This document shows positions 10,442-21,606 of a DNA stretch of 64,000 nucleotides, in pieces. The translations under genes were made by a program, and so were the position numbers. The first letter of the stretch is position 1; each line of letters starts with the position of its first letter. Under the pieces are notes generated by a model. The model ran no database searches and had not been told where the DNA came from. It saw only the letters and a program-made list of their open reading frames with translations. The stretch is taken from contig JARYHS010009186.1 of assembly GCA_031002005.1 (NCBI GenBank), forward strand, positions 184,290,437 through 184,354,436. The letters are read 5' to 3'. Origin of the DNA: Vandiemenella viatica. Lineage: Eukaryota; Arthropoda; Insecta; Orthoptera; Morabidae.

Positions 10442-11080
10442 CTGAAATGATGATATTTGTATAGTAACGTTTTTACTTGCAGATTTTCTGCATACTCTTT
10501 GGAAAGTATTTTAAGAACCCTGAAGTTTTATCCATTAAAAAAATCATCCAAGTAATTTATTATTTCTTTTGTTATCTTTTAGAAGTTTTTAGTGGTTTCT
10601 TATACGCTGCAGTTGTTATTACACTGTACGGTGTCATCTTAAAATGATATTATGTAAAAATAACACATAAAATGACGTATTTCAATAATATTGGTAAAAT
10701 AATGCCTTTATATATTTTCTACATTAGCACATTCACTTTTTTTTTTTTTTTTACAAGTGGACAGTAAATTAATTAAATTACAGGTAGCAACTCAGAGAAA
10801 AACAGTTTCTTTTCCTTAGACAACAAGGTAAATACCGTCTTTTCTAACCGTACTATTTAATACCAAATATTTAACTTGATAGATATTGTCGACTCAACTT
10901 TACCAGTTCCCATGCCACCTTTTTCTATTGTACCACTTCAGCAAAACCTAGAAGTAGATATTATTCACTCATAGAAGCGAAAAATGTAAAACAATAAAAT
11001 TATTCAGAATATATGTATTAATTACTCGCATTATAAAATAATTACCATTAACTTTACTGCGGCGTTGACGATTTCGGGAT
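10442..11080. other. Sequence upstream of UGT gene A exon 1
   Basis: Likely a 5' UTR intron, because a splice acceptor (TTTCAG on the minus strand, 10447-10442) precedes exon 1. Contains an 18-base T run near 10736-10753. No coding sequence or first non-coding exon could be identified. Confidence 0.4.
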
Positions 11081-11315
11081 CGAGCGTGGTGGTGTAACGG
11101 CTAGCGTTCTGACCTCGCATTCGGGAGGGCGGCGGTTCGAATCCGCGTCCGAGCATCCAGATTTGGGTTTTCCATGGTTTCTCAAATCACTCCAGGCAAA
11201 TGCCGGGATGCTTCCTTCAAAAGACCATGGCCGAATTCCTTCCCATTCCTTGCCCCCCATCCTTTCCCGTCTCTTAAGACCTCGCGGTTAGAGAGACGTT
11301 AAACAGAAAAAAAAC
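11081..11315 (+). repeat. tRNA-derived SINE, copy 2
   Basis: Starts CGAGCGTGGTGGTGTAACGG, has a B box in GCGGTTCGAATCC, the body with CATGGCCGAATTCCTTCCC and CTTTCCCGTCTCT, and an AAACAGAAAAAAAA tail. Very similar to the 58.14-kb copy. Confidence 0.92.
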
Positions 11316-12685
11316 GATCTGGGAGTCCCATGAGCTTCGGTGGTTTTAGTTTTTACCTGGAGCTCAAAGGTTATCAGGGCGAATGGTGATATGGAAGAAT
11401 ATGATTAATCATTCTGATCATTGTTTGCTGCTCTTAGTATGATCTACAGCAATGAATAATGAGAAAATACACTGGAGAATCTTGCAGTAACAATAATGCA
11501 TAAAATAAATAGTGTACTGCCGAAAACACATTAAAAAATCACAAATCAAAGTGAGAATAATGGATCACCAGCTTATAAGATCTTATCGGAAATAAAACCA
11601 CTTGAATAAAATATACAAAAACAGGCGTGTTGACGTTTCCACTGAAATTGGCATTCTTACTCACTGAAAACTGCGCATTGATACCATTGAAACGGAGTGT
11701 GTAGGACTCTTGTGTCACATGCAGCTCCATATACGTAAAGGCGAACAGAATCTCATGGCATCTATTTCTTTTTTTGTCTAGAAAACAACTTCACTTAATT
11801 ATAACTTAGAAGAAAACTCATAAAATTATCCACCATCATTAAATTCTGTACGTTTTTTTCCATACCGTATCTATAACATCACAATTCAATTAAAAATATA
11901 ATTCTTCACACAATAACAAAAATCTGACACATAAACGTATAACAACATCCGCCGATGATGCTGAATATTGGTAGTTTGGTTGTTAAAGATAGCAATTTCG
12001 GCCGATGAAGGTGCTAACTATATTTAGTTTGGTGATTAATGATATTCGAGACTACCTGTTGCATTTCGCTGTTCCGGTAGAAGTTTTGAAGCTTCGTGAA
12101 TGATTCCTCTGTAATGATATTGGTCGAGAATGCTAGGCTGGTCTCTCTATTGCCACTGATGTTCACTGTTTACTTCAACAGCTGCTTTTAATGGAGCATC
12201 GAGGCCACTCTTATAATCGCCTCTAGATTTGATAGCACCTCACGCAGTTACAAAACCTGCAACTCATGGTTTCTTGGTTCTTATCACCCTCGTCAGGCGC
12301 TGCCAACGTGGATGATAAGATGTACATATTTAAATGTTTCACGTTGGCGTGCAGGCGTGTTTCACCACAGTGCAAAATTTTCAATATTAAACAGTGGCTG
12401 TCCATTTACCGAATACCGCCAATGCAGATGAGGATGCAATAGTGATAGTACTGTTTGATATGCGATAAGCTATGCCGTAAATTACCTAGATGGTCAACCA
12501 AAAAACGAAGGAAAGAAAGACCTTTTGAAAAGATACCGATCTGCTACTGACCATTTGTTAGAGAGGCTTTTGGTCTGGTAATATGTGAATAACAAACTCC
12601 AGGTCCCAAAAATAGCCAAGCTATCCATTTTATCATGTCAGGATTCTATTTTCCATCACATTTGATCTTTTCTCGCAACACTCTC
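11316..12685. other. Intergenic sequence between genes B and A
   Basis: No gene, RNA or clear repeat recognised. AT-rich, with scattered short open readings lacking domain motifs. Confidence 0.45.
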
Positions 12686-12699
12686 TTCTATAATGCTAT

Positions 12700-12975
12700 G
12701 ACCGTACGGCGGCCGACGTCGAACGGCGGACGAGAGGTCCGCAGGAGATGGTCACGAATAACCCGAACAAGTCCAAGGAGCAGGCCGAACGTAATCCAAA
12801 GACGCGCACTGATTGTATCCGATGTGAGGTTCACAGAGTCCGAAGAGAGAGTACCGAACGTCGCCGAGAACAAGCACAGTCACGAGTCCGAGAAGCGATT
12901 CACTGATTCCAAGAGAGAGTACCGTAGACGTAGCCGAGACTAACACTGTCGAGAGTCCAAGAGACGAATCACAGT
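12700..12975 (+). repeat. GC-rich imperfect tandem repeat
   Basis: Stands out from its AT-rich surroundings. Phrases such as AGAGTCCGAAGAGAGAGTACCG, CGAGTCCGAGAAGCGATTCAC, CCAAGAGAGAGTACCGTAG and GAGAGTCCAAGAGACGAATCAC recur at roughly 60-75 base steps. An open frame (12635-12943, Arg/Ser-rich) is a by-product of the repeat and is not a credible gene. The following 120 bases are also GC-rich with a TTATTTATATTTG TATA-like site, so a fragment of a transposon promoter or LTR is possible but unproven. Confidence 0.5.
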
Positions 12976-14030
12976 TTGACGGTGACACAACCGAAGCGCA
13001 GCGAACATCGAACTGCCTGAGTGGAGCTGCCTGGCTTATTTATATTTGTGCCTGGTCGGCCCCGATTGGCCGTGGCGGAAACTGTGAAGTGGTGGCGCTG
13101 GTTGGCCTGATGCCAGCGCCGTCTATGCTAGGTCGATTTCCATGCCACCTATCGGGCATGCCGCAATGTCGGGACGGGATACCAGATATAACCCCAAACG
13201 AACGCATCAATAATATTTATTTTCACCATTGTAACATCACTCTGCAGGTCAGTGAAAATATATATGGATTAAGAAAATGCAACGTAACACCGACGCTATT
13301 ACAACACCTAAAGAGATACGTGTATTATGATTAGAGATCATTAAGACACTTTATCTGCGTTTTGAAGTAGGAAGAAGTTTTATTGGAACCAATTAACCGT
13401 CGATTATCACAATAAATGTGACTTTTAAGCTCATCTCCTACTGATAAAAGGTCATGGTTTTATCTGTAGGATAATTGCATATCACATCTGTGCTTTGAGC
13501 TACTAAGTATATCATAAATATTTCAGTTGTTCAACTTAAAGAACGCTCTCTTTACGTCTAAGTAGCTACAGACGGCATGACGGTTATGGTTAAAAGACGT
13601 GAAATCAAAATATCTGTTTGAAGGGTGACGTTATCAACTTTGGAATCTTAATTACCGAAATTCAAAGCTTGAAAAAGAATAATTGAAACAGAAAACCCCG
13701 AATTCATTCTGTTATTAACAAAATAACATGAACATATAGTTTTGTACTCCAGATTTAAACTAAATTTTATCTAAGATGTTGACTGTTTGTAATATGAACG
13801 AAATTTAATACCACGCTTCCATTGCAATATATACGATGCATCAAGTAAATGTTCAGTTATAGGTAATGGAAAGTAATGACATTTTTAAACATTCTAAACG
13901 TGTTTCATTCATGTGAAAAATAGTGTAGTATCGTTTTCTGCCAGCTAAAATTCTCAATTTAGTCCTATTTATATATCGAGCCTCCTAACCAATATCGAGG
14001 CTTTGATTTAATAACAGTTGATTTTATTTA
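12976..14030. other. Intergenic sequence
   Basis: The first 200 bases are GC-rich and continue the repeat island; the rest is AT-rich. No gene recognised. Confidence 0.4.
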
Positions 14031-14031
14031 T

Positions 14032-14662
14032 TTATTTATTTATCAATCTTGTTCCATGGATCCCTGCTGAGGAAGTACCTCTGGGATGTGAAACATGTCA
14101 TTGTTGATACATATACACATAATATGAGTCATATCATAGTAAATATATATATATATATATACATATTTTACAAATACAAGAAATAATAATAAACATACAT
14201 TTTTGCAACTGAGTTTTGCTAACGTCATAATGAGTACAATTAATTATTTTCTTCAAATTCTTGAATGGAGTAGAAGGAGTTGCCAATAAGATAATCTCTA
14301 AGTTTTTGTTTGAATACATCTTTATTATCTGAAAGCTGTTTTATACGATTAGGTAGTTTATTAAACAGATGTATCCCAGAATAATTAACTCCTCTTTGTA
14401 CTAATGACAGAGATGTTTGTGTTTTATGCAAGTTATTTCTGTTTCTTGTATTGAAACTGTGTACCTGTGAATTAGGTGTAAACAGGTTAAAATTTTCTAT
14501 GACAAAGCTCATGAGAGAATATATATACTGAGAATACATTGTAAGAATATTGAGTTTCTTAAAGAGTTGTCTGCAAGAAGTTCTTGGTTTTACCCTACAC
14601 AGAAACCTCGTATGTCTCGTATAATATTTTAAACAGTAAATGTTTGTTCGTAGAATGTGCAT
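14032..14662 (-). mobile_element. CR1-like non-LTR retrotransposon, 3' fragment (family 1)
   Basis: The minus strand encodes the C-terminal end of an RT polyprotein: RVKPRTSCRQLFKKLNILTM, SLSLVQRGVNYSGIHLFNKL and DYLIGNSFYSIQEF, then a stop. Its 3' end carries an (AAAT)n tail at 14032-14043 and passes a (TA)n run at 14142-14161. It is collinear with the fragment at 60.5 kb, and its protein is related to the one at 16.4-16.9 kb. Only the 3' end is present (5' truncation); the left limit of the element upstream of 14662 is unclear. Confidence 0.75.
14142..14161. repeat. (TA)n microsatellite
   Basis: About ten TA units inside the 3' UTR of the family 1 retrotransposon fragment. Confidence 0.85.
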
Positions 14663-15784
14663 GACAATTTTTTGTGTACTCCTATACGGGACTTAGAAAC
14701 ACTAATACTTAGTCTAAAGGACAATGCGTTCCGTCTTATGATTGTCGGATTCAAGAATTCTAACGGGAAATTAATACCTAATAATAAATTCGAATACATT
14801 TAAGCATTTGGGCTGCTCTTCTCCTCTTTTCTATTTGTAAGCAGTAAATGTCTCTTAATTTCTATACTGTACATCTGCAGGAAAAAGAGTCAAGGGAACC
14901 ATAAACATTTTAATTGGTGACGACTCAGTACGTCTTATACTTGAAGTTTTAATGTTCAGTTACAATTACATTCTATCCCTAACTCTTATTCAATATTTGG
15001 TAAAATGTGTATTATTAAATTGATTTTCGAAGTTATGAGAATAACTATCTGATTTTCATTTGATTTTTTCAAAATTTCCCATAATTTAATTACTTTCGGA
15101 AATGGAACACTATTTATTCCATTACGTGTTCTGAACAACTAAATGTTCCGAACAATTAAATGTTCTGAACATACACCTTCGAAAGACTTAATACAGCTTG
15201 ATGTCCTTTAAAGTACGGAGCAAACAGCAATAACTAGCGCAAAGCATCACTATTTCTGAATTGAAGTACTGACGATACGCGAATGGTGAAAACATTAAGA
15301 AAATAGCTGTCTATAGACAGTGTCTAAATTAAAAACAAACTCTACGCCGTATACGAAGACACAATAAATACTTATGACGCTCAGTATAGTAATAAAGCTA
15401 GTATGAAAGGTGATATTTGACTAAAAATAACATTTACGTCAAACGATTTAATTTCGTCAAACCAATAATTTCGGTATGTGAAACATCGCATCAACTATAT
15501 TCAAATCAGCTACTAACATGCCGTAGTCATACAACAGCTGTTTTTTTTATACGTATATTCTCTATCAAATGCAAAGCTAAGACTCCACGAATAAACGTCA
15601 GTTATAAGAATACCTGTTGCTGATTAGCTATCTTGGTGTTATTCAGAAGTGTTACATGCATTTTTGTATTGCCTATCTATTATGTAAACTCTACAGATGA
15701 TAAAATGAGCACTCGATCACCAAGATTTTGGGACTCCTAAAGATTTGCCTTCAAGAATATGTTTAAGCTAAGTAGTTTGCAAAC
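14663..15784. other. Intergenic sequence
   Basis: AT-rich. The first 250 bases may be diverged continuation of the CR1-like element but show no readable domain. Nothing else recognised. Confidence 0.35.
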
Positions 15785-16391
15785 TAGATAGATAGATAGA
15801 TATGTTCACTTTGATCCCATGTGAGAATAATCTCGGGGATATGGAACAGTATATATACTTATTAGTAATGTCAATATTACTATATAATTGATAATATTAT
15901 TATATATTGACAGGTTAGCTACAACCCATTAGTATAACCAATATCTCCAGTAATCTACAAATACAATCCCGAGTTAATTAATACTTATTATGTGGAACAG
16001 TGTATACACTTGTTACCAGCATCTAATAACCAGTTATTTTCTTACCAACAAGTTACGATGATAAGTTTCACTGTAATTTGTGACTACGTATTATATTATG
16101 TTAGTTGCTATTTACGTGGAACAGTACACACACCAATTAGCAATATCAATTATATTACCAACAACTCATAAGCAGTCAATTACTTAAAAACCTGTTAGTA
16201 TGATAATTTTTCAAAGCAGTTTTTGAGTGCATGCTATCCCATGTTAGTTACTATGTATGAGTGAAATTTTGTAAACAGTGTAATTACTTCATTTGTCAAA
16301 AGTTTCATCAGAAAGAAAAACCATATATCATTTTAGTAATTGTGGTTAATTTTGTCACCTTCCCCTTCCATACACCACATATACTATTTTA

Positions 16392-16874
16392 TCAGTCATT
16401 CTTAGTTACCAAATTCCCAGAAGAAAATTCTTTCACAGAGTAAAATGGGTTCTGAAGCAGAAACTCTTTCAGTTTGGACTTAAAGTAGTTGGGTTTTTGT
16501 AGATAACATTTAATTTCTGTTGGTAATACATTGAATAAGGATGCTCCAGTTAACGTTAACCCTTTCTGTACAATTGACAGTGATTTGTAATCCTTGTGAA
16601 TATTATATTTATTAATAGTATTATGGCTATGTATGTCAGCATTAAGATTGAAGTGTTCAGGATTTTCCACTACAAATGATAGTACAGAGTAGACATACTG
16701 TGCTGGCATTGTTAGTACACCCAGGTTTTTAAATAGATTTCTGCACGACATCTGTGGGCTTGCTCCACAAATAGTTCTTATAGCACGCTTTTGCAATTTA
16801 AATACCCTCTGTGCTTGTGACGAGTTTCCCCCAGAATGAGATGCCATAAGTGAGCAGGGAATGAAAATATGCAA
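16392..16874 (-). pseudogene. C-terminal domain of the family 2 retrotransposon protein
   Basis: 160-codon block with FKLQKRAIRTICGASPQMSC, RNLFKNLGVLTM, SLSIVQKGLTLTGASLFNVL and FLLQNPFYSVKEF. It is clearly homologous to the family 1 tail at 14.0-14.7 kb (matching RNLFKNL with RQLFKKL, PFYSV with SFYSI). This is the usual post-RT tail of CR1-like elements. Confidence 0.82.
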
Positions 16875-17145
16875 AATATACTAACTTTCTGTTTTCTATA
16901 TTAGCTATTCTAGATATTACCCTCAGTTAAAATGTTTCAGAATTCAGTTTTTTAAGAAGTTGTTGAATATGCTGTTTCCAGTTAAATTTTTTATCTATAT
17001 ATACACCCAGGAATTTTGTGAAACTGCTTTCATTGATTGCTTTTCCTTCTGATATCACATTATAGCTGTCCTTTGTTTTATTTTTTGTAACAAACTGAAG
17101 TAACTGTGTCTTTTCTACATTAAGTATTAGTTTGTTGGCATTAAA

Positions 17146-18024
17146 TCACCTGTTAATTTTCTTTGTAACATCATTTGCTGTGTTTTCGAGGTTTTGTGCT
17201 GATGGGTCTTTCAAGGATATGCTAGTATCATCAGCAAAGAGCACCATGTGTTGATTATCACCTAGTATATGTGGGAGATCATTTGTATAAATTAAGAACA
17301 GCAGAGGGCCAAGAATTGAACCCTGAGGCACACCACATTTAACTATACCCCATTCTGAGTTTATAACATCTCCTGTATTAGCATCTTTCAGTGATACACA
17401 TTGCTTTCTATTTTCCAGGTATGATTTAAACCAATGTCCTGGCTTACCAATAACTCCATAGTGGTCTAATTTACATAGTAGAATCTCATGATCAACACAG
17501 TCAAAAGCCTTAGCAAGGTCACAGAATATACCTAGGGAATTTAATTTTTTATTCATTGATTCCAGTATGTTGTTTACAAAAGCAAAAATTGCTGTATCTA
17601 TTGAAACGCATTGTCTAAAACCAAACTGTACTTTACTGAGTAGGTCATTCTTTTGTAGATGTGCATACACCCTTCTGTACATTGCTTTTTCAAATATTTT
17701 TGAAAATGCTGGTAGAAGTGATATCGGTCTGTAATTTTCAATCTTTGAGGTGTCACCCTTTTTATAAAGCGGTTTGATTATTGACTTCTTGAGTGAGTCA
17801 GGAAAGATACCTTCTTCAAAAGAACTATTACAAATATTACTAATAACTCTACTAATGCTGGTGTTACATTGCTTTACTACATGGGTTGAAACCTCATCAT
17901 AACCAAATGACTTTTTATTTTTGAGGGATTTAATAATTTTTTCAATTTCATTTTGACTGGTGGGAAATATAGACATAGGTGCTGTTTTTGTTGACAAGGG
18001 TTTAAGTATTGCTATAGCATCCAT
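17146..18024 (-). pseudogene. Reverse transcriptase domain of the family 2 element
   Basis: A 292-codon open block containing the standard non-LTR RT motifs in order: KSFGYDEVSTHVVK, KPLYKKGDTSKIENYRPISL, VQFGFRQCVSIDTAI, IFCDLAKAFDCVDHEIL, KCGVPQGSILGPLLFLIYTN and the catalytic FADD in VLFADDTSIS. It copies element RNA at nicked chromosomal targets. The reading ends in KKINR and a stop; the protein continues in another frame (FLGVYIDKKFNW near 17000). The upstream 18572-18108 block (RRETTVSSLEH end) is the linker region. Confidence 0.88.
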
Positions 18025-18572
18025 ATTCCCAATATATTTTCCTTTTATTTTTTCAGCAACTGTTAAGAAGTAGTTATTGAAAGCACTTCCTACATAAGAG
18101 GGGTCAGTTACAAGCTATCATTAATGCTTATAGATATAGGTTTATGTTCAAGGGATGATACGGTTGTTTCTCTTTTAATAATGTTCCAAACACTTTTTAT
18201 CTTATTATCTGAACTACTAATCTCATCGTTTATGGCCAAACGGTTAGCTTCTTTTATTACTTTGGTTAAAATTCTACAGTAAGTTTTGTAATGTTGTCTT
18301 AGAAGAATATTATCAGTATTCCTAACATTTACATACAATTCCCTTTTATGTCTGCAAGATGTTTTAATACCAACTATAACCCAATTTTTGTTTACTCGTT
18401 TTTGACCAATTAAAGCTAGTTTTGTAGGGAGACACCTCTTGTAAATTTCTAAAAACCTTTGGTGAAAGTAATTGAATTTATTGTTTACCCCTTTTAATTT
18501 ATAAACAGTGCTCCAGTCCTCATTGAGAAGTTCATCATTTAATATTTTTATTGAATTAACTGCGATAAACAA

Positions 18573-19009
18573 TAGGAAAATGAGACTTCACACGTACTTG
18601 GCATAATATTATCATTTATCGCTGACGTAACAGAAGGAAGCCGAGATGTTTTGGGCATTATAATGCTTCTGATGTTTGTATATAACTGTGTGTTAGGTTT
18701 TTGTTTGTACATCGGCAAATTAGTTTATTTAACGTAAGAGTGCGGAACGACCAAGCGCTCAGTGTTCGAAAATGTTTGTAGGTGTTTGTAAACGTTTGTG
18801 TGTTTGCAATCGTGTTTTTGAATCGTTGTTTTCACCAACGATTACTCGCAAACAACGTTAGGTGTACGAACATTTGTTAGTATGTTAATAACATTCGTGT
18901 TGAAGCTGAATGGTGACTGTTTACTGTGAGATTCACTAATTTTGATATCTCAGGAAATACATTGGTATTTTGTATCGTGTTTTTAATATGATGTTATTTT
19001 CTTTTATTT
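18573..19009. other. Intergenic sequence
   Basis: AT-rich and rich in TGTTTGT phrases between 18770 and 18900. No gene recognised. Confidence 0.4.
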
Positions 19010-19230
19010 TTGTTTATGGCTTTACGCCATCTCGACGTCGAGATCATTAGAATTGGGAAAGGACTGGGAATAAGGCAAGGGAAGAAATTCGGCCATGCCT
19101 TTTATGAAGGAAACATTCCTGCAACAATTTGGTGAAACCATGTAGTACCTTAATCTGAATGGCCGGACAGGGATTTGAACCAGCATCCTTCCGAATGCGA
19201 GGCCAGAACACTGTTTACAGCATTCTGGGA
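19010..19230 (-). repeat. tRNA-derived SINE, copy 3 (diverged)
   Basis: Antisense to the consensus seen at 11.1 kb: CTCGACGTCGAGATCATTAG, GGAAGAAATTCGGCCATGCC, then GGCCGGACAGGGATTTGAACC and CCTTCCGAATGCGAGGCCAG. Confidence 0.85.
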
Positions 19231-20204
19231 TGGATTTTTACGATTTGAATGATTGAGTAGTACTATCATGAGCAGGTAGTTTAATTTTAAGTCATTGGAA
19301 AATAATGAAACGTTTTGCACTGTGGTGTCAAAGCCGATATTGTAGAATTTATATTTTACTAAGTACTGTACATAGAAAGAATAAATCGTGATTATTGTTT
19401 TAACTGTAGAATAATAGATATCTTACATATCTTCATGCTCATTTATCTTACGTCTTCTTTTGTTTATTTTTTTAACTGCAGCATGACACTGCACCACCAG
19501 ACTTCTTCTTCGGAATTATTAAGTAACAGCAATAATTTAACTTTATTTGGTTATTTTGGATACAATCAGAGGCAATTTATTTTAACGAAAAACGCCAATT
19601 TTTAATAGAAAAACATTTTTTTAAATATTTGGAAAAAATGAAACAAAAACTAATGTATTTAGATATTAATAATATAAAGTTATATATTTTAAAATAAATT
19701 ATTGTTGGCAGGCACAGATGAGTTTTTAGGATTTGTCCCAAATTTTTTTCCCAGCAGAATATAACTAGATCAGTATAATTACGTTCAACAACATTACGAT
19801 CTGTAGCCAATCTACAACTAACTTTGGATCCAAAGTATGAACCATATAACAAAATTTCAAGGGCTAATGCAACAGTTAATATATAGAAACCATAATTTTA
19901 AAAAAAAAAATCAACCAAATATCTTGTGCAGGTTAACCTGATCCTCTGCCCAGGCGTAACCAGATCTTTAAGGTCGCACGAAGTATATATGGTACAAAAA
20001 TAAAATTTGTAATAAATAATAATATGCTGCCCATAATGCTAAACAGTTTAGAGGCAACTTTTCAGTTAATTTCTGTACGTGACCCTTAAAATCATGCGCC
20101 TAGTGTGTACTGTGACTTTATCTTTCTGAAATGGTTGTATCCCACCAAAGTTTGGTGCCTAATAAAAAATATATTTTCGTGAAAATGGTGTATTGTAAGC
20201 ATAA
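19231..20204. other. Intergenic sequence
   Basis: AT-rich. A minus-strand open reading at 19577-19852 (MLYGSYFGSKVSCRL start) shows no domain I recognise and is probably chance or old transposon debris. Confidence 0.4.
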
Positions 20205-20410
20205 AAAGTCTTGTGAGTGAGTTGTTATAGTTCGGGTCTGCCATTTCGGAAGACGAGTATGATTCACAGTCTAACCATCCCGATTGCTGTTTTAGGTTTT
20301 TCGAATTTACTGTAGGCGAAAGCCATTAGTATCCCTTTAAACTACCACGACTAATTCCTCGCCAATCCTCCACCCCAAAACTTTTCTGAATCTAATAGAC
20401 TCATCATCCC
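20205..20410 (+). repeat. tRNA-derived SINE, copy 4 (strongly diverged)
   Basis: Follows the SINE order with many substitutions: CCATTTCGGAAGACGAGTAT, TTTCGAATTTACTGTAGGCG and CTAATTCCTCGCCAATCC. Confidence 0.6.
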
Positions 20411-21003
20411 TGGAAAGTAGTTTAAGCAAAAACACAGAGGCAAGTAACTAGGACTTGTTTTGAATTGTATCTAGGCTCTAATAAAGACCTCTTACACGAG
20501 TTGAGTGTAACCAGTAACACTCGTAGGTTGATATAGGCATAACTTCGATGTTGGTCTCAGTAAAAGAAAGGTCTAACTGGCGTTATTATTATAATTGTGA
20601 GATTTCTATTGCTCATATCACCGTATCTCGAACCTGAATACTTTTCCACTGATTCTCTTACAATCTTGTCCTATAAATAGCTGTATTTATTTGCCGTATC
20701 CATTTTTTTATATGTCTTCCTCTCTCACATATTTCCACAGGTCACTAATCCCGTATTTATCTGGAAAATCTCACATGTCGATATCCTATAAGTTGATGGG
20801 ACACTAGTTCCTAAAGTGTTATTGAAAACTATTCACTAACGTCAGTTTTCCACCGTCACCCGTCACCCATTATATTGTGCTCTATGTTTACACCGATTAT
20901 CGTAGTGCTTGTAACTGATGTTTGATGAATCAAGGACTTCTGACTTGGCATTTAAAGTTACGTTTCGGGTTTAAATTTGTTAATGAAATCTCGACACTAG
21001 GTG
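20411..21003. other. Sequence downstream of UGT gene B
   Basis: 3' flank of gene B. No polyadenylation site could be fixed confidently; AT-rich without coding signal. Confidence 0.4.
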
Positions 21004-21286
21004 CTACTGTGTCTTGAGTTTGTTGCTGCCACTTTTGAAGACGAGGCGCAGCAGCCTGCAGACTACAAAGTAGAGCACAGTGGCTGTGAGGGCGGCGACG
21101 GCCAGCACGAAGGCGATGACGTCGAGCAGCAGCAGCTGCCACCAGTGAAGGTCTAGGGCGGTGGTCCGCATGTGTGGCGCCCCCCGGTGTCGAACCACGT
21201 ACTCCAGCCACCACACGGCGCGGTCCAGCGAGGTAGCTTTGTGTTCCCGGTACACTGCCGAGAAACGGTCCATCGTTTGCTGGTAT
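21004..21286 (-). CDS. UGT gene B exon 6 (C-terminal membrane anchor)
   Basis: 283-nt last exon, same length as in gene C. Protein YQQTMDRFSAVYREHKATS, WWLEYVVRHRGAPHMRT, transmembrane segment LLLLDVIAFVLAVAALTATV, then a basic tail ending SNKLKTQ and stop. Acceptor TTTCAG at 21292-21287, phase 2. It anchors the enzyme in the ER membrane. Intron 5 of this gene (21287-28036) is nearly 7 kb and holds a Helitron-like element and a foldback element. Confidence 0.93.
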
Positions 21287-21394
21287 CTGAAACGAGAACC
21301 AATGTTTGAAAGTTCTAAACTGTTGTTTGATACATGGGAAATAATCGTGTTTCATCCGTTTCTAGTTAATTTCCGTGCCTTGTTGAATCTCTGA

Positions 21395-21606
21395 ACCTAG
21401 TGTGTTTGGTTTGTATTCTGCAGGACGCGGGCTCAAATCGCCTTCCTGCCATCCAGATTTGGGGTTTTCACGATTTCCCCAAATAACTACAGGCGAATGC
21501 CGGCATGGTTCATTCAACAGGACATTGTCGTAATCCTTCCTGTTTCTTACCTCCAGTTCTTCCGGTCTCTAATAACCTCGACGTAGACGATGAGTAAACC
21601 TAATAA
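21395..21606 (+). repeat. tRNA-derived SINE, copy 5 (partial, diverged)
   Basis: Matches the SINE body: GGACGCGGGCTCAAATCGC, CCATCCAGATTTGGGGTTTT, AACTACAGGCGAATGCCGGC and AACCTCGACGTAGACGATGA. The A-box end is missing or unreadable. Confidence 0.8.

Larger units (their letters stand above)
15786..18572 (-). mobile_element. CR1-like non-LTR retrotransposon (family 2), 5'-truncated
   Basis: Minus-strand element of about 2.8 kb with a (GATA)n tail at 15786-15803. It carries the region between endonuclease and RT (18572-18108), the RT domain (18024-17146) and the C-terminal domain (16874-16392), then a 600-base 3' UTR with three TGGAACAGT-type repeats. The endonuclease is missing, as expected from incomplete reverse transcription. 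Two frame changes separate the blocks. Orientation matches genes A and B, and it lies between them. Confidence 0.85.

Noticed and set aside
12635..12943. 102-codon Arg/Ser-rich open reading
   Set aside because: Arises from a tandem repeat; no start context, splice sites or homology.
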